From Acidobacteriota bacterium (lineage in GTDB: Bacteria; Acidobacteriota; Terriglobia; Acidiferrales; UBA7541), in the NCBI GenBank assembly GCA_013286165.1, contig JABDGF010000006.1, positions 1-64,000 on the forward strand: a DNA stretch of 64,000 bases, written 5' to 3'. Shown here in pieces: positions 32,399 to 43,022 of the stretch. Numbering within the stretch: the first letter of the stretch is position 1; every line of letters begins with the position of its first letter. Under the pieces are notes generated by a model. It was not told the DNA's origin. It ran no database searches and was given only the letters and a program-made list of their open reading frames with translations. A program made the position numbers and the translations under genes.

Positions 32399-33967
32399 AT
32401 GACGATTCGGAAGTTGGGGCGGCGGGAGTTGATGAAGGCTGGGGCGGCGGTGGCGGGGGCGGCTGCGCTTGGCGCGAAGGAGATCATCGCTGAGCCGGCG
32501 CGGGCGTCAGGGGCTACGGTGCAGTTTCCGGCGCCGGTGCCGTTGGAGGACGCGCGGTGGTCGTGCGTTAGCACGACGGAGGCGGCGGCGTGGCAGACGG
32601 CGCAGATGTACAAGCCGGCGTTTTCGTTTGAGGCGCTGAATTTGAATGTGGTGGTGCCGGCGGGGCCGACGAAAACGATTGCGCGGGTGGCGGATGGGCG
32701 CGGCGGGCTGGCGATCGATACGGTTGCGCGAAACGTTGAAGGATTTGGGGCGTGCTTGAACGAGTTGGGGTGGACTTCCCTTTCGGCGTTGTCGGATGCG
32801 GATCGCGATTCGGTGATGAAGGAATTTTTCGATCCGACGGCGGGTGCGCGGTTCAGTTATTGCAGGATGCCGATTGGGGCGAACGATTTTGCGCGCGAGG
32901 CTTATAGCTACAACGAGACGGACGGCGACTTTGCGATGAAGAATTTTTCCATCGCGCACGACAAGGACACGCTGGTGCCGTTCATTTACGCGGCGAAGAA
33001 ATACCAGCCGGCGCTGAAGCTGTGGGCGTCGCCGTGGAGCCCGCCGACGTGGATGAAGCGCAACCATTTTTACGCCGAGGCGAAGGCGTATCCGGGTTTC
33101 AAGGACAACGGCATCAAGCCGGAGCAGATTGGAAAAGAAGGCGAGGACATGTTCATCCAGGAGCCGCGGTATTTCGAGGCGTACGCGCTCTACTTCCAGA
33201 AATTTATCGAGGCGTATCGCGCGGAAGGAATTCAGGTGGGCATGGTGATGCCGCAGAACGAATTCAATTCGGCGCAGAATTTTCCGAGCTGCACGTGGAC
33301 GGCGGCGGGCCTCGCGCGGTTTGTGGAATACCTGGGGCCGGCGATGCAGAAGATCGGCGTGGATGTGTTTTTCGGGACGCTCGAGCGCGGAGACGTGAAG
33401 TTGCTGGACGCGACGATGAACGACGCGAAGGCGTCGCGATTCGTGAAAGGCGTGGGCGTGCAGTGGGCTGGAAAAAATGCGTTGGCGGACATCGACGCGA
33501 AATATCCGCACCTGCCGATTTTTCAATCGGAGCAGGAGTGCGGGTTCGGGACGAACACGTGGGCGTACACGACGTACTGTTGGCAGTTGATGAAGGAATA
33601 TTCCCGGCGCGGCGCGCGGGCGTATTTCTACTGGAATCTGGCGACGGCGAAAGGCGGGATGAGCACGTGGGGGTGGCCGCAGAATTCGCTGGTGAGTGTC
33701 GATACTGCGGCGAAGACGTTTACGTACAACCACGACTACTACTTGATGAAGCATCTCTCACACTTTGTGGATGTGGGCGCGCGAAGGCTTGAGACGAGTG
33801 GGACTGCCGACGATGCTCTGGCATTCGTGAATCCGGGTGGCGATGTGGTGGTGTTGGTGCACAACGGGCGTGGGAGTGCGCAGCGTGTGGCGATACAGGT
33901 GGGAGACACGGGCGCGATGGCGGAGCTGGCGGCGGATTCGTTTGCGACGGTGACGTTGAAGGCGTGA
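32399..33967 (+). CDS. Tat-exported GH30 glycoside hydrolase, 522 aa
   Basis: Twin-arginine signal MTIRKLGRRELMKAGAAVAG. The (beta/alpha)8 core of family GH30: VEGFGACLNELGW (first strand motif), LWASPWSPPTWMK, acid/base Glu288 in MPQNEFNSA and nucleophile candidate Glu378 in IFQSEQECG. The C-terminal beta domain (about 425-522) is the usual side domain. GH30 enzymes cleave beta-1,6-glucan, xylan or glucosylceramide. With the GH35 enzyme at 46633 it suggests plant or fungal polysaccharide use. Not in an operon. Confidence 0.85.
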   Translation: MTIRKLGRRELMKAGAAVAGAAALGAKEIIAEPARASGATVQFPAPVPLEDARWSCVSTTEAAAWQTAQMYKPAFSFEALNLNVVVPAGPTKTIARVADGRGGLAIDTVARNVEGFGACLNELGWTSLSALSDADRDSVMKEFFDPTAGARFSYCRMPIGANDFAREAYSYNETDGDFAMKNFSIAHDKDTLVPFIYAAKKYQPALKLWASPWSPPTWMKRNHFYAEAKAYPGFKDNGIKPEQIGKEGEDMFIQEPRYFEAYALYFQKFIEAYRAEGIQVGMVMPQNEFNSAQNFPSCTWTAAGLARFVEYLGPAMQKIGVDVFFGTLERGDVKLLDATMNDAKASRFVKGVGVQWAGKNALADIDAKYPHLPIFQSEQECGFGTNTWAYTTYCWQLMKEYSRRGARAYFYWNLATAKGGMSTWGWPQNSLVSVDTAAKTFTYNHDYYLMKHLSHFVDVGARRLETSGTADDALAFVNPGGDVVVLVHNGRGSAQRVAIQVGDTGAMAELAADSFATVTLKA

Positions 33968-34031
33968 GGCGGTGGTGAGCGCCCGGGTGTTTTGATTAAG
34001 AGATGTGCATTGGGAACGGGGCAAAATTGAG

Positions 34032-34270
34032 ATGACGAGCCGGCGGAAGCCGTTGCTGCAAAGGTTTGGCGAGGGCGTTGCGATTTGGCTGCTGTGCATT
34101 GTGGTGGTGCCGATCGCGGTGTTGGAACTGAGCGAGGCGCTTGGGCCCGGCCAGTATTTCGTTGCATCAAACTTCACGAACGAATGGCTTTTACGGCGCT
34201 CGCGGGTATGTGCGGATTGGTTGCGATTGCGTGCGCGATTATTGGAGTTCGGAATCGGTTTGAGGGGTAG
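34032..34270 (+). pseudogene. Frameshifted small two-TM protein
   Basis: Frame one from ATG 34032 gives MTSRRKPLLQRFGEGVAIWL and TM 1 (LLCIVVVPIAVLEL), continuing to SNFTNEWL. The continuation with a second TM helix (FTALAGMCGLVAIACAIIGV then RNRFEG stop) lies in another frame from about 34185. Joined, they form a plausible 78-80-residue two-helix membrane protein. A single-base change near 34185 explains it. Confidence 0.5.
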
Positions 34271-34283
34271 CGGGCAGGGGGCA

Positions 34284-34532
34284 AAGGCACATAGGCGGAA
34301 ACGCCTATGCTACTGGCGGGCGGGCGGCGCGTAGCATGGGCGTTCTCGCCGGTGTTGTGGTGTGCGAAGGCGAAGGCACACAGGCGAAGTCCGGCCTGTG
34401 CCACTTGCGGCCTTGCCTCATGTGATTGTGCTCGGATTGCTCGCGTTGCCAGCATTTGAAATGGCTGAACCCGGGACCAACTGAGAGTTGGTCGCGCTCA
34501 GACTCGAAAGTCTAAGCTACAGCTCGCTGCGC
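34284..34532. repeat. Modular repeat array (A, A', A, B)
   Basis: A variant ATAGGC-ggaaac-GCCTAT (34291-34308), inverted A' (34332-34355), A (34378-34403), then B with GACCAAC/GTTGGTC (34478-34495), AGACT/AGTCT and an AGCTCGCTGCGCTCGCCT hairpin. Confidence 0.75.
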
Positions 34533-34680
34533 TCGCCTAAGGCAAATTCAAAGGCATGCGGGCGTGACGTGCCTATTCCACTGCGTGCGCTTTGAAATTA
34601 TTGGGAGGGACTAGCTCGATGGTTGGCAGGATTGTGCCGGGGCGTCGTCGGAGGACAGCGTGCGCGCGACGGAGGCAAAC

Positions 34681-35493
34681 TTACGCGGAGGCGGATTTGG
34701 GAGGAAATAGGAAGCGGGACTCGTGGTCGAGCAGGGTGCGGCCGGCGTAGTTGGGGAAGGCGCTGACCAGGCGGGATTTGAAGATGGCGGGATCGCGGAC
34801 ATCTTGCAGGAGGCGCTTGGTGAAGCTGAGGTAGGCGAGATTTTCGCCGTAGAGTTCGACGCCTGCGGGTTGGCCGTGGCCTGGGAGCAGGATGCGATAT
34901 TTTGTGGCGTTGAGCTGGTAATCGCGGAGAGCGGCGGCCCAGGTGTCGAAGGAGCGTTCGCCGAGGAACGAGTGGACGCGGTTGTAGAGAAAATCCTGCG
35001 CGACCAGAACGCCGCGGCCGGGAAAAGCGATCATCAGAGCGTCGGCGGTTTCCGCATTCTGCATGCGGATGAAATCGATCTGAATTTCTCCGATGGTTTC
35101 GCGGCCGGGCGCGACGATCTGCGTCGGCTTGACGGCGGTTTTGGCGATGCGGTCGCCGTGCTTTTCGTGTTCTTCCGCGGCGACCCGATCGCCGACGGCT
35201 TCGATTTTCGATTTCACTTCCGCGAGCGCGGTGATGGGCATGTTGAAAACCTGCGCGCCGAGAATGTGGTCGGGGTGGAAGTGCGTGACGTAGAGGCGCG
35301 AGATCGGCTTATTAAGCTTGGCGGCGTAGGCGGCGACTTCTTCGGCAAATGGCAGCATGTACTGCGTATCGACGATGAACAGCTCGGCGGGCAGCTCGAT
35401 GATCTGCGTGTTAACGACCCAGCCCTCTTCGGGGGCGGTGTAGGTGTGGACGGCGATGTCTTTCGCGAAAGTTTTGGCGATGGTGCCGAGCAT
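34681..35493 (-). CDS. MBL-fold metal-dependent hydrolase, 270 aa
   Basis: ATG at 35493 with AGGGAG about 5 nt upstream. The metallo-beta-lactamase signature H71-x-H73-x-D75-H76 (VTHFHPDHILG) is intact, and GHGQP near residue 207 supplies a later metal ligand. The rest fits a single-domain hydrolase (NTQIIELPAELFIVDTQYML; FPGRGVLVAQDFLYN). The substrate is unknown: lactonase, glyoxalase-type or flavin-independent variants share these ligands. No signal peptide, so cytosolic. Monocistronic. Confidence 0.8.
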   Translation of the reverse strand: MLGTIAKTFAKDIAVHTYTAPEEGWVVNTQIIELPAELFIVDTQYMLPFAEEVAAYAAKLNKPISRLYVTHFHPDHILGAQVFNMPITALAEVKSKIEAVGDRVAAEEHEKHGDRIAKTAVKPTQIVAPGRETIGEIQIDFIRMQNAETADALMIAFPGRGVLVAQDFLYNRVHSFLGERSFDTWAAALRDYQLNATKYRILLPGHGQPAGVELYGENLAYLSFTKRLLQDVRDPAIFKSRLVSAFPNYAGRTLLDHESRFLFPPKSASA

Positions 35494-35607
35494 TGTGGCT
35501 CCCTGAGGGTGAATGAATTTGATACACCAGTTGGGGGAAAGTGGCTAGTGTGAAAAGAAGTGGCGAGTGGCTGGGGATGAGGCGCGCAGTGCGCGTATTA
35601 TGCGGAT

Positions 35608-35811
35608 ATGGAGCGGCCGAAGATGGACGTTGGCGTGGATCTCGAGGATCACGCAGACGTGTATGAATTTGTGAGGAATGTGGTGAACGTGTTTAGCACG
35701 GAGGTGCGCGCGGAGATGTGTGGCGCGATTACGACCGAGGCGCGGGAGACGGAGAAGATGCTGGTGCGGATCCGGGATGAGTACAAGGCGCGGTGCGGGC
35801 AGGCGGATTAG
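35608..35811 (+). CDS. Small hypothetical acidic protein, 67 aa
   Basis: MERPKMDVGVDLEDHADVYE, then FVRNVVNVFSTEVRAEMCGA and an amphipathic end (ARETEKMLVRIRDEYKARCG). Mostly helical, with Asp/Glu-rich N-terminus. No clear ribosome binding site; composition is gene-like. The 3' end lies 41 nt from the kinase gene end on the other strand. Confidence 0.45.
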   Translation: MERPKMDVGVDLEDHADVYEFVRNVVNVFSTEVRAEMCGAITTEARETEKMLVRIRDEYKARCGQAD

Positions 35812-35852
35812 AGGCAGCGAGCGACCGGCAGCCGCGAAGCCGGCGCGGGGCG

Positions 35853-38636
35853 TTAGTCGCGCGGGGCGGCGGCGTCGCGCAGAAGCACTACGTCGGATGC
35901 GATTTTCGAGCGCAATACGCCGAGGGTCTTGCCGTCCGGTGAGAAGCGGAACGACGAAATACCGTCCGATTTAAAATTGGTGATCTGGCGGCCAGGAGTG
36001 CCATCCAGCGGTTGAAGCCACAGATTTTCTGTTCCGTTTTCTAGAATGGGATATACGAGAGCGTTTCCGTCGGGCGTGAAACGCGGTGCGTTCGATACGC
36101 GCGGATCGGGAAACAGAATGCGCTGGTGCGCGGCCGAGCCTGCATCCAGAGGCACCAGGACGATCCGGTGCAGTGGGCTGGCTTTCGTATCGACCGTAAG
36201 GAACGCGAGCGACTTGCCGTCGGGAGAGACGGTCAGTCCATAGTGAAAAAAGCCGTTGGGTATGACGGAGTCCGGCACCACTTCGGGTTTCCCGCCGTCG
36301 ATACTCACCTGCTTCACCTGAAGATCCTGCACGTCGTCGTAGTAGATGCGCTTCCCGTCCCTGGAACATTCCGGCTCGATGTCCTGTTGCCCATCGGTGA
36401 GCTGCGTGGGATTCGTGCCGTCGGAATTCACGCGCCAGATGCTGGACTTGTCGCCGCGGGGACGTCCGGCCCAGGTGAAGACGATGTAGCGGCCGTCCTG
36501 GCAACTGACGGGCTGGATGATTTGCGCGAGAGGGTCATTCAGAAGATTGGTCTTGCCCTGCCCGTCGGCGGAAATTCGAACGAGGGAACTTCCGTTGGCG
36601 AAGTAAAGAGCGTCGTTGCCGGACCAGTCGAAGAAAAGCGAATCCGTGATCTGGGCGGGCGCCGGATTCGGAGGGTCCGCCTGGAAACCTCCGGCGGGCA
36701 GCGCGTAGAAAGTTTGCGCAGAACTTTGCTGAACGGTGGCGAGTGTTTTGCCGTCCGCGGAGAGAGTCAGTGTTTGATAGTTGTTGGTGTCGCGGGTAAC
36801 GGGGCGAAGCTGGCCGGCCGGTTCGGAAACAACCGCGATTTGATTGCGCGCGTAGGGCGTGGTGTTCTGCTGATAGGTGGCGATCAGGCCGCGAGCGTCG
36901 GGCAGCCAGGCCAAATCGTTCAACAACACGTCGTTGAATTTTGAAAGCGTCTTGACCTTGGCGGATTCGACGTCCTGGATTTGGATTGCGCTCATTGCGC
37001 CGTCCACGCCGGGCATCGCATAGGCGATTTGCTTGCCGTTGGGTGACCATGCGACGGCGCTGGATAACGATGTGATCGGGCCGGATGCGAACGTGGACTG
37101 GTTCGTACCGTCCGCGTTCGCGGTGAGCACTTGAAATTTCGCCACATCGGGATCCATCCCGCGAATGAAGGCAAAGCGCTGGCCGTCGGGTGAAAAACTG
37201 ATCCTGACGTCAACGTCGTGGACGACCATTTGCGGGGCGCCGCCGAGGACCGGCGCGCGAAGCAGATCGAATTCCTCGCCGACTTTGTCAATCTGGCGGA
37301 GGAAGTAGATGTAGTCGCCGTTCGGAGAAAAGGCGAGATTCGAGTAAACCGCGTCGGCCGGCGCGATGACTTCCGTGTCGCTATTGGTTGGCACGTGGCG
37401 AAGCCAGAGGCTTTGCTTGCCGCCATCTTCCATCACGCTCAGCAGATATTTCGCGTCGGGCGAGATGGCAGCGCTGATTGTTTTTCCGTTGTTGGTGATC
37501 TGGGTGATGGTGAAATTTTCGAACGGCAGATGCGGCTTGACGCTGAACAAAGAATAGAGCCCGTAGCCTGCGGCCGCGACCAGAAGGAGCAGAAGCACGG
37601 CGCCCGAGACGAGTCCGAGTTTGTGCCGCTTGGCCGCTTCCACCACGGTGGAGCTTTCAAAGCTGCGTGACGCGGAGGCATCCTTCGACGGCTCGAGTTG
37701 CGACGGGGCGGCGGCGGAATGAGTTTGCTGTATTGCGATTCGCCCGGAATCGGTGTCGCGCTTGAGCCGCTGCAAGTCCGCGCGAAGATCCGAGGCGTGC
37801 TGATAGCGCAGCCGCTGATCTTTTTCCAAAGCTTTGTGGATGATCCGCTCGAGTTCGGCGGGCAGCTGCGGGTTGAGCCGCGTTGGCAGCACCGGCGCTT
37901 TGTGCAGGATGGCGTCGAAAATGGCGGCGGAAGTGGCGCCGGAGTACGGCAGTGCGCCGGTGGCCATTTCGTAGATCACGGCGCCGAACGAGAACAGGTC
38001 GGTGCGCTCGTCGAGTTCCGAGCCCATCGCCTGTTCCGGGGACATATAAAGGACGGTGCCGACCGCGGAGCCGGGGCTGCTCAGCAGCTCGTCTGCCGTC
38101 CGCGTAGGAAGCGCGGACGCAGCGGCGCCAGGGCCCACCGGGCCGTGCGACAGAATCTTGGCCAGCCCGAAGTCGAGCACTTTGGTTTGGCCGCCGCGAA
38201 TACAAAAAATGTTGGCGGGCTTGATGTCGCGGTGAATGATTCCTTTCGCGTGAGCGGCATCGAGCGCGTTGGACACTTGAATGGCGACATCGAGCAAATC
38301 ATCGAGCGGCAGAGGGCCGGCGGCGATGCGGTGCTTCAGCGTCTGGCCGTCCAGAAATTCCATCGCGATGAAGGCTTCGCCGCCTTCGTCGTCGATTTCG
38401 TAGATGGTGCAGATGTTGGGATGGTTGAGCGCGGAGGCGGCTTTGGCTTCGCGCTGAAAGCGGTTGAGCGCCTGCGGATCTTTCGCGACGTCGTCGGGCA
38501 GGAACTTCAGAGCGACAAAGCGGCCGAGCTTGATGTCTTCGGCCTTGTACACCACGCCCATACCGCCGCCGCCGAGTTTTTCCAGGATGCGGTAGTGCGA
38601 GACGGTGCGGCCGATCGGCGGCTGCGGATCTGGCAT
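35853..38636 (-). CDS. Ser/Thr protein kinase with TM helix and TolB-type propeller, 927 aa
   Basis: Kinase core at about 15-285: [12 protein letters not shown], Lys44 (VALKFLP), Asp137 in [13 protein letters not shown] 155-157 and MSPEQAMG. A short spacer leads to a TM helix (about 340-363, [20 protein letters not shown]) and an extracytoplasmic propeller with repeated SPDGKxLAFL / [10 protein letters not shown] blades. Same design as the kinase at 15857 but clearly diverged, so an old duplication. It should transmit an outside signal to cytosolic Ser/Thr targets. Monocistronic. Confidence 0.9.
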   Translation of the reverse strand: MPDPQPPIGRTVSHYRILEKLGGGGMGVVYKAEDIKLGRFVALKFLPDDVAKDPQALNRFQREAKAASALNHPNICTIYEIDDEGGEAFIAMEFLDGQTLKHRIAAGPLPLDDLLDVAIQVSNALDAAHAKGIIHRDIKPANIFCIRGGQTKVLDFGLAKILSHGPVGPGAAASALPTRTADELLSSPGSAVGTVLYMSPEQAMGSELDERTDLFSFGAVIYEMATGALPYSGATSAAIFDAILHKAPVLPTRLNPQLPAELERIIHKALEKDQRLRYQHASDLRADLQRLKRDTDSGRIAIQQTHSAAAPSQLEPSKDASASRSFESSTVVEAAKRHKLGLVSGAVLLLLLVAAAGYGLYSLFSVKPHLPFENFTITQITNNGKTISAAISPDAKYLLSVMEDGGKQSLWLRHVPTNSDTEVIAPADAVYSNLAFSPNGDYIYFLRQIDKVGEEFDLLRAPVLGGAPQMVVHDVDVRISFSPDGQRFAFIRGMDPDVAKFQVLTANADGTNQSTFASGPITSLSSAVAWSPNGKQIAYAMPGVDGAMSAIQIQDVESAKVKTLSKFNDVLLNDLAWLPDARGLIATYQQNTTPYARNQIAVVSEPAGQLRPVTRDTNNYQTLTLSADGKTLATVQQSSAQTFYALPAGGFQADPPNPAPAQITDSLFFDWSGNDALYFANGSSLVRISADGQGKTNLLNDPLAQIIQPVSCQDGRYIVFTWAGRPRGDKSSIWRVNSDGTNPTQLTDGQQDIEPECSRDGKRIYYDDVQDLQVKQVSIDGGKPEVVPDSVIPNGFFHYGLTVSPDGKSLAFLTVDTKASPLHRIVLVPLDAGSAAHQRILFPDPRVSNAPRFTPDGNALVYPILENGTENLWLQPLDGTPGRQITNFKSDGISSFRFSPDGKTLGVLRSKIASDVVLLRDAAAPRD

Positions 38637-38763
38637 GTGGCGGCTATCTTAGGGCGCCTAGTAGGGCAAGTCAACGAATCGGAACCGCTGAAGGAACTGT
38701 GGCGGCACGCGGCTGGCAGAGCGGTAGGCGAATCGTCGCATTTCGAAATGAGTGGGGCGCGGA

Positions 38764-39354
38764 TTAGACGATGCGGGTCATGGAGCGGCGGGGCTTGGGG
38801 GGATTGGAGAGGCGGTGCATCAGCGCGGCTAAGGCGAAGCCGAATAGGATTGGGGGGCCGTGGAGGTCGCGGAAGTAGGTTAGGGTGGCGGCGCCGAAGA
38901 GGATCAGGATGGCGCCAGCGCGGGCATGGGGGGCGCGGGCAAAAAATAATTGGGCGGCGAATGCGCCTAGCAGGCCGGAGATGCCGGTGCTGGAGCCGGC
39001 GCTCGACGGTTTCCAGTAGTAGCCGGCGATTTCGCCGACGAAGGCGCTGGCCAGGTAGATGATGAGCCAGCGTGCGGCGCGGAATTCGCGTTCGACGATG
39101 GCGCCGAGGACCAGGAGCGCGACGGCGTTGAATGCGATTTGGTGCCAGCCTTCGGGATTGATCAGGACGGGAGTGATGAAGCGCCACCATTCGTGGTGAG
39201 TGAGCATGGTGGGCGTGCGTTCGAGCAGCGTGATTAGGCGCGGGTATGGAAATGTGAGCGCGGTAAACGCCGCGGTGATGGCGAAGACGGAGCTGGTGGT
39301 GATGGGATAGGGCGGGCGCGGGGTGGAGAGTGAGTTGGAGTTTGCGTGGGGCAT
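38764..39354 (-). CDS. Rhomboid-family intramembrane protease, 196 aa
   Basis: Six or so TM helices. WWRFITPVLINPEGWHQIAF N matches the conserved first loop/TM 2 of rhomboids. The catalytic serine motif GISG is in SSTGISGLLGAFAA, and a His (LHGPPILFGF) or the later ALMH could supply the base. Rhomboids cleave TM substrates. The His position is less canonical than usual, so activity is not certain. The start at 39354 has no strong ribosome binding site. Confidence 0.7.
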   Translation of the reverse strand: MPHANSNSLSTPRPPYPITTSSVFAITAAFTALTFPYPRLITLLERTPTMLTHHEWWRFITPVLINPEGWHQIAFNAVALLVLGAIVEREFRAARWLIIYLASAFVGEIAGYYWKPSSAGSSTGISGLLGAFAAQLFFARAPHARAGAILILFGAATLTYFRDLHGPPILFGFALAALMHRLSNPPKPRRSMTRIV

Positions 39355-39831
39355 GTGCGGGTTCGGTGCGCGGAGCCCGGACGAGTTGCTGGCGATACTC
39401 TACACGTTTTGCGCGGGAGGCGTAGGGTAAGTCACGGATGGGCGCGCACCGGGCGCGTGGGTAGGATGGGCATACTTTCAACGCACTTCCTTTGGGCGCG
39501 GGGCCTGCTGTTGGTTTCGCGCCTCCTCTCCTTTTCTACCATCTACTCGGAATTCAAAAGCTGAGACACACAGAAAATATTTCTATGCCACACAAGGCAC
39601 TGTAACGAGCGTTGGTGGATTGGTGTGGGCGTGTGAGGCTTTTGGGGGATGGCACAACCCGGGACCAGGTGAGAGTTGGTCCCGCTCAGACTCGAAAGTC
39701 TAAGCTACATGGCGCTGCGCGCGACTGGGAAGAAGGCGTAGGCACGACCCGCACCTCACAGAATGTGAGGTGCACACAGACACGAATGTCTGTGCCACGA
39801 ACTGAAGTCGGTGAAGGCGTGCGCGCACCTA
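39355..39831. repeat. Intergenic region rich in E, B and A repeats
   Basis: Family E at 39565-39606 (ACACAGAAAATATTTCTATG then CCACACAAGGCACTGTAACG). B at 39670-39712 (GGGACCAGG-tgaga-GTTGGTCCC has mismatches; AGACT/AGTCT intact). Then GCACCTCACA-gaa-TGTGAGGTGC (39749-39773) and ACAGAC-acgaat-GTCTGT (39776-39795). 39355-39560 shows no feature. Confidence 0.7.
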
Positions 39832-42297
39832 TTACTCGTAGCGGAGGGCGATCATGGGGTCGACTTTGCTGGCGCGTCTCGCGGGGAGGTAGGTGGCTAG
39901 GAAGACTACCGCGCTGAGAACCGCTGCGACCACGACGATGGCTGTGGGGTCGTAGGGTTTTACGCCGAAGAGGAGGCTGGACATCAGGCGGGCTAGGCCC
40001 AGGCTGGCGGCGACTCCGATGACGACTCCGATCAGGGCCAGGAGCATGCCTTGGCCTACTACCATTTTTCTTACTTGATTGGGGCTTGCGCCGAGGGCCA
40101 TGCGCAGGCCGAGTTCGGGCGTGCGTTGCTGCACGGTGTACGCCATCAATCCATAGACGCCGATGGCGGCGAGTGCGAGCGCGACTCCGGCGAAAATGGT
40201 GAGCAGGGTCATATAGAAATCGTTGCGCGCGGTGGATTCGCCGACGACTTGTTCCATGGAGCGGATGTGCGCGACGGGAAGGCCGCCGCTGGCGTCGCGA
40301 AGCTCGCGCTGAATGTCCTGGCTGAGCGTGAAGGGCGGAACTTTGGTGCGGACGACCCACTGCATGGCGCCGATGCTGTTGTTGAGCTTGACGACGCCGT
40401 CGTTCACCTGGCCGATCGGAATGTACATGATCGGGAACGGATCGTTGGCGAGGCCGCCTTCGCGGACGTCGGAGACGACGCCGATCACTTCGCGTGCGGG
40501 CTCTTCGAATTCGGGACCGACGCCTTTGCCGATGATGATCGATGAGCCGACCGCATTGCCCTTCGGGAAAAATTTCTTTTCGAACGTTTGATTGATCACC
40601 ACTACGCCCGCTGAGCCGTGCGCGTCGCGATCGTCGAATACTCTTCCCTTCTGCACCGGAATTTTGAATACGTCGAAATAGCCCGGAGACGCAGTGTGCC
40701 ATCCACCGCCGCCCGTGTAGGGACCTTCCTTGGGCGCTTCTCCAACGATATTGAAAGGCAGGCCGTAGCCGCCTTCGAGCGGCAGGCAGCAGGTGAGCGT
40801 GGCGGATTCGACGCCGGGAATCGCGGCGAGGCGCTGGCGGCCGTCGCGAGAGAGAAGCTCGACGTTCGCAGCTTTTTCGTAGCGCTGACCGCCGAGCGAC
40901 ATTTCCATCGTAAGAACATTTTTCGCGCTGAAGCCGGGATCGACGCCGCGTAGATTTCCGAATGTGCGAATCAGGAGTGCCGCGCCAACCAGGAGAATCA
41001 GAGCGAGCGCCATTTCGACGACGACCAGAATCGAGCGCGCCTTATTGTGGCGAACGCCAGTGCCGGTGCGCGAGCCGCTTTCGCGGAGCGTGACGCTGAG
41101 GTCGGAGCGCGACGAGGCGAACGCGGGCACGAGGCCGAACAAAATTCCAGTGACGATCGAGGCGGCGATGGTGAAGAGCAGCACGCGCCAGTCGATACCG
41201 ACGGCCGAGCCGTGTTCGCCGATGCGCGGAATGTCCCCGGGATTGAGGCTGAGCAACGCGCGGACGCCGAGCCAGCCGAGGATCAGACCGAGCACGCCGC
41301 CGGCGAGCGAGAGCATCACGGATTCGGTGAGCAACTGCCAGATCAGGCGCGCGCGACCGGCTCCGAGCGCGGAGCGGATGGCGATTTCGCGTTTGCGGAT
41401 GGTGGCGCGAGCGAGAAGAAGGTTCGCAACATTGGCGCAGGCGATGAGCAGAACGAATCCGACGGCGCCGAAGAGCAAGAGGAGGCCGAAGCGGACGTCG
41501 CCGATGACGGAGTCGCGATACGGAATCGCGGTGAAACCGTCTTTGGGGCCGAGCTCGGGCGAGTTGGGAAATTTGCGGCGGAATTCGTCGGCGGCGGCGT
41601 TCATCGCGGCTTTGGCTTGCGCGAGGGTGACGCCGGGCCGCATGCGCGCGGCGGAGCGGAGATAGTGGCCCTGGTCGATGCTGTTCGGATCGGCTTTCAG
41701 CGGAAGAAGAATGTCGCTGGGCGGATCGTTTTTAAAACCGGGGCCCATGACTCCGACCACGGTGTACGCGTCGCCGCCGAGATTGAGAGTGCGGCCGATG
41801 ATGGAGGGATCGCCGCCGAATTGCGAGTGCCACAGGCCGTTCGTAATGACGGCGAGGTTCGGGCCCATGGGGCGATCGTCTTCAGGAGTGAAAGGGTGAC
41901 CGAGAGCGAGCGGAACGCCGAAGACGCGGAAATAGTCGGCGCTGACGCGGATGCCTTTAAGTTGGACGGGGCGGTCGCCGCCGATCAGGTTGACGCCGGG
42001 CCCTTGGAAATCGAAGGCGGTGACGGCTTCGAATGCCTGGGTCTGGTCGCGCCAGGTGTTGAATTTGGTGACGGAGGTGACGTTGCTGTTGCCGTTTTCG
42101 CTGGTGAGTTGGAGCGAGACGATGCGGTCGGGATCGGGATACGAGAGAGGCTGGAGCAGGACGGCGTTCACCACCGAGAAGATGGCGGTGTTGGCGCCGA
42201 TGCCGAGGGCCAGGGTGAGGACGGCGATCACCGTAAAACCTGGGGATTTTAGGAGGCTACGCAGGCCGTACTTTAGATTTTGGATTAGAGAGTCCAT
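39832..42297 (-). CDS. ADOP family permease 2, 821 aa
   Basis: Start at 42297, with GAGGTGTATCC upstream, gives [20 protein letters not shown], i.e. directly TM 1 ([20 protein letters not shown]), so it lacks the long cytosolic N-terminal region of permeases 1 and 3. Then the MacB-type domain, the first FtsX unit ([40 protein letters not shown]), the second periplasmic domain and the last FtsX unit ([20 protein letters not shown]) ending [17 protein letters not shown]. No PadR gene on its strand, but it is divergent from PadR 2. Confidence 0.9.
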   Translation of the reverse strand: MDSLIQNLKYGLRSLLKSPGFTVIAVLTLALGIGANTAIFSVVNAVLLQPLSYPDPDRIVSLQLTSENGNSNVTSVTKFNTWRDQTQAFEAVTAFDFQGPGVNLIGGDRPVQLKGIRVSADYFRVFGVPLALGHPFTPEDDRPMGPNLAVITNGLWHSQFGGDPSIIGRTLNLGGDAYTVVGVMGPGFKNDPPSDILLPLKADPNSIDQGHYLRSAARMRPGVTLAQAKAAMNAAADEFRRKFPNSPELGPKDGFTAIPYRDSVIGDVRFGLLLLFGAVGFVLLIACANVANLLLARATIRKREIAIRSALGAGRARLIWQLLTESVMLSLAGGVLGLILGWLGVRALLSLNPGDIPRIGEHGSAVGIDWRVLLFTIAASIVTGILFGLVPAFASSRSDLSVTLRESGSRTGTGVRHNKARSILVVVEMALALILLVGAALLIRTFGNLRGVDPGFSAKNVLTMEMSLGGQRYEKAANVELLSRDGRQRLAAIPGVESATLTCCLPLEGGYGLPFNIVGEAPKEGPYTGGGGWHTASPGYFDVFKIPVQKGRVFDDRDAHGSAGVVVINQTFEKKFFPKGNAVGSSIIIGKGVGPEFEEPAREVIGVVSDVREGGLANDPFPIMYIPIGQVNDGVVKLNNSIGAMQWVVRTKVPPFTLSQDIQRELRDASGGLPVAHIRSMEQVVGESTARNDFYMTLLTIFAGVALALAAIGVYGLMAYTVQQRTPELGLRMALGASPNQVRKMVVGQGMLLALIGVVIGVAASLGLARLMSSLLFGVKPYDPTAIVVVAAVLSAVVFLATYLPARRASKVDPMIALRYE

Positions 42298-42549
42298 GGA
42301 TACACCTCGGGTACGGCGACGGCTTGCAGCGTTGGACGGTAGTGGAGCGAATTGGTTTCGTGGGGGTGGAGGTTTTTGTGGGGCATCTCTCGCGTAGATA
42401 CGGCGGGGGCGGGGGGATTGTTCCATGGGTGTGTGCAGTGGCGGGATTTCGTGGCGCGACGGGGGCGGTGGTGCCGTGGGCGCGGCAGCCACCGCAGTTC
42501 GGGAGAGGCGGGCGATTGCGCGTGAATCTTGGTTGGGTCGCGGATTGCT

Positions 42550-42610
42550 GCGGAGGCACACCCCGCCTAGAGCGGGGTGCAGACAGGCTGAGAGCCTGTC
42601 CCAGTTTTTG
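42550..42610. repeat. Tandem hairpins in the ADOP 2 / PadR 2 spacer
   Basis: CACCCCGC-ctaga-GCGGGGTG, then ACAGGCT-gag-AGCCTGT and CCCAGTTTTT. Same two-hairpin architecture as 39749-39795 but with different stems; the T-run could stop transcription reading rightwards. Confidence 0.65.
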
Positions 42611-42624
42611 AGAGATACCTTGCG

Positions 42625-42657
42625 CTTCGACCTATGTGCGTGGTAGATATGTCGAAG
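42625..42657. promoter_or_regulatory. Candidate PadR 2 operator
   Basis: CTTCGAC (42625-42631) and GTCGAAG (42651-42657) are perfect 7-bp arms around a 19-nt spacer containing TAGATAT. It lies just before the ribosome binding site of PadR 2 in the divergent spacer, so it could control both PadR 2/ADOP 3 and ADOP 2. Inferred from position and symmetry. Confidence 0.45.
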
Positions 42658-42671
42658 GCGGAGGTATGGAG

Positions 42672-43022
42672 ATGACGGAGAGGGATAAGTCGGATTTGCC
42701 GCAGGGGACGTTGGACCTGCTGATACTGAAGGTGGTGGCGCTGGGGCCGGTGCATGGATATGCGATTGCGCAGAGGCTGCAGCAGACTTCGCGGGATGTG
42801 GTGCAGGTGCGGCAGGGGACGCTCTACCCTGCTCTGCACCGGCTGGAAAATCGTGGAGTGCTGGCGGCGGAGTGGCGCGAATCGGAGACGGGGCGCGAAG
42901 CGAAATTCTACAAGCTGACGCGCAAGGGACGCGCGCTGCTGGAGACGGAAGCGGCGAGCTGGCGGCGGTTGAGCGACGCGGTGGGAATGATCCTGAAGCT
43001 TTCGGAAGGCGGTGCGGAATGA
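42672..43022 (+). CDS. PadR-family regulator 2 (acidobacterial type), 116 aa
   Basis: ATG at 42672 is preferred over 42666 because GGAGG at 42659-42663 is then 8 nt away. Conserved PadR core: [50 protein letters not shown] and [20 protein letters not shown]. The stop overlaps the start of ADOP 3 (ATGA), so the two are translationally coupled. Closely related to PadR 1 at 31622. Confidence 0.92.
   Translation: MTERDKSDLPQGTLDLLILKVVALGPVHGYAIAQRLQQTSRDVVQVRQGTLYPALHRLENRGVLAAEWRESETGREAKFYKLTRKGRALLETEAASWRRLSDAVGMILKLSEGGAE

Noticed and set aside
37698-39062. 454-codon frame antisense to kinase 2 and the rhomboid gene
   Set aside because: Gly/Arg/Val-rich shadow spanning two real genes on the other strand.
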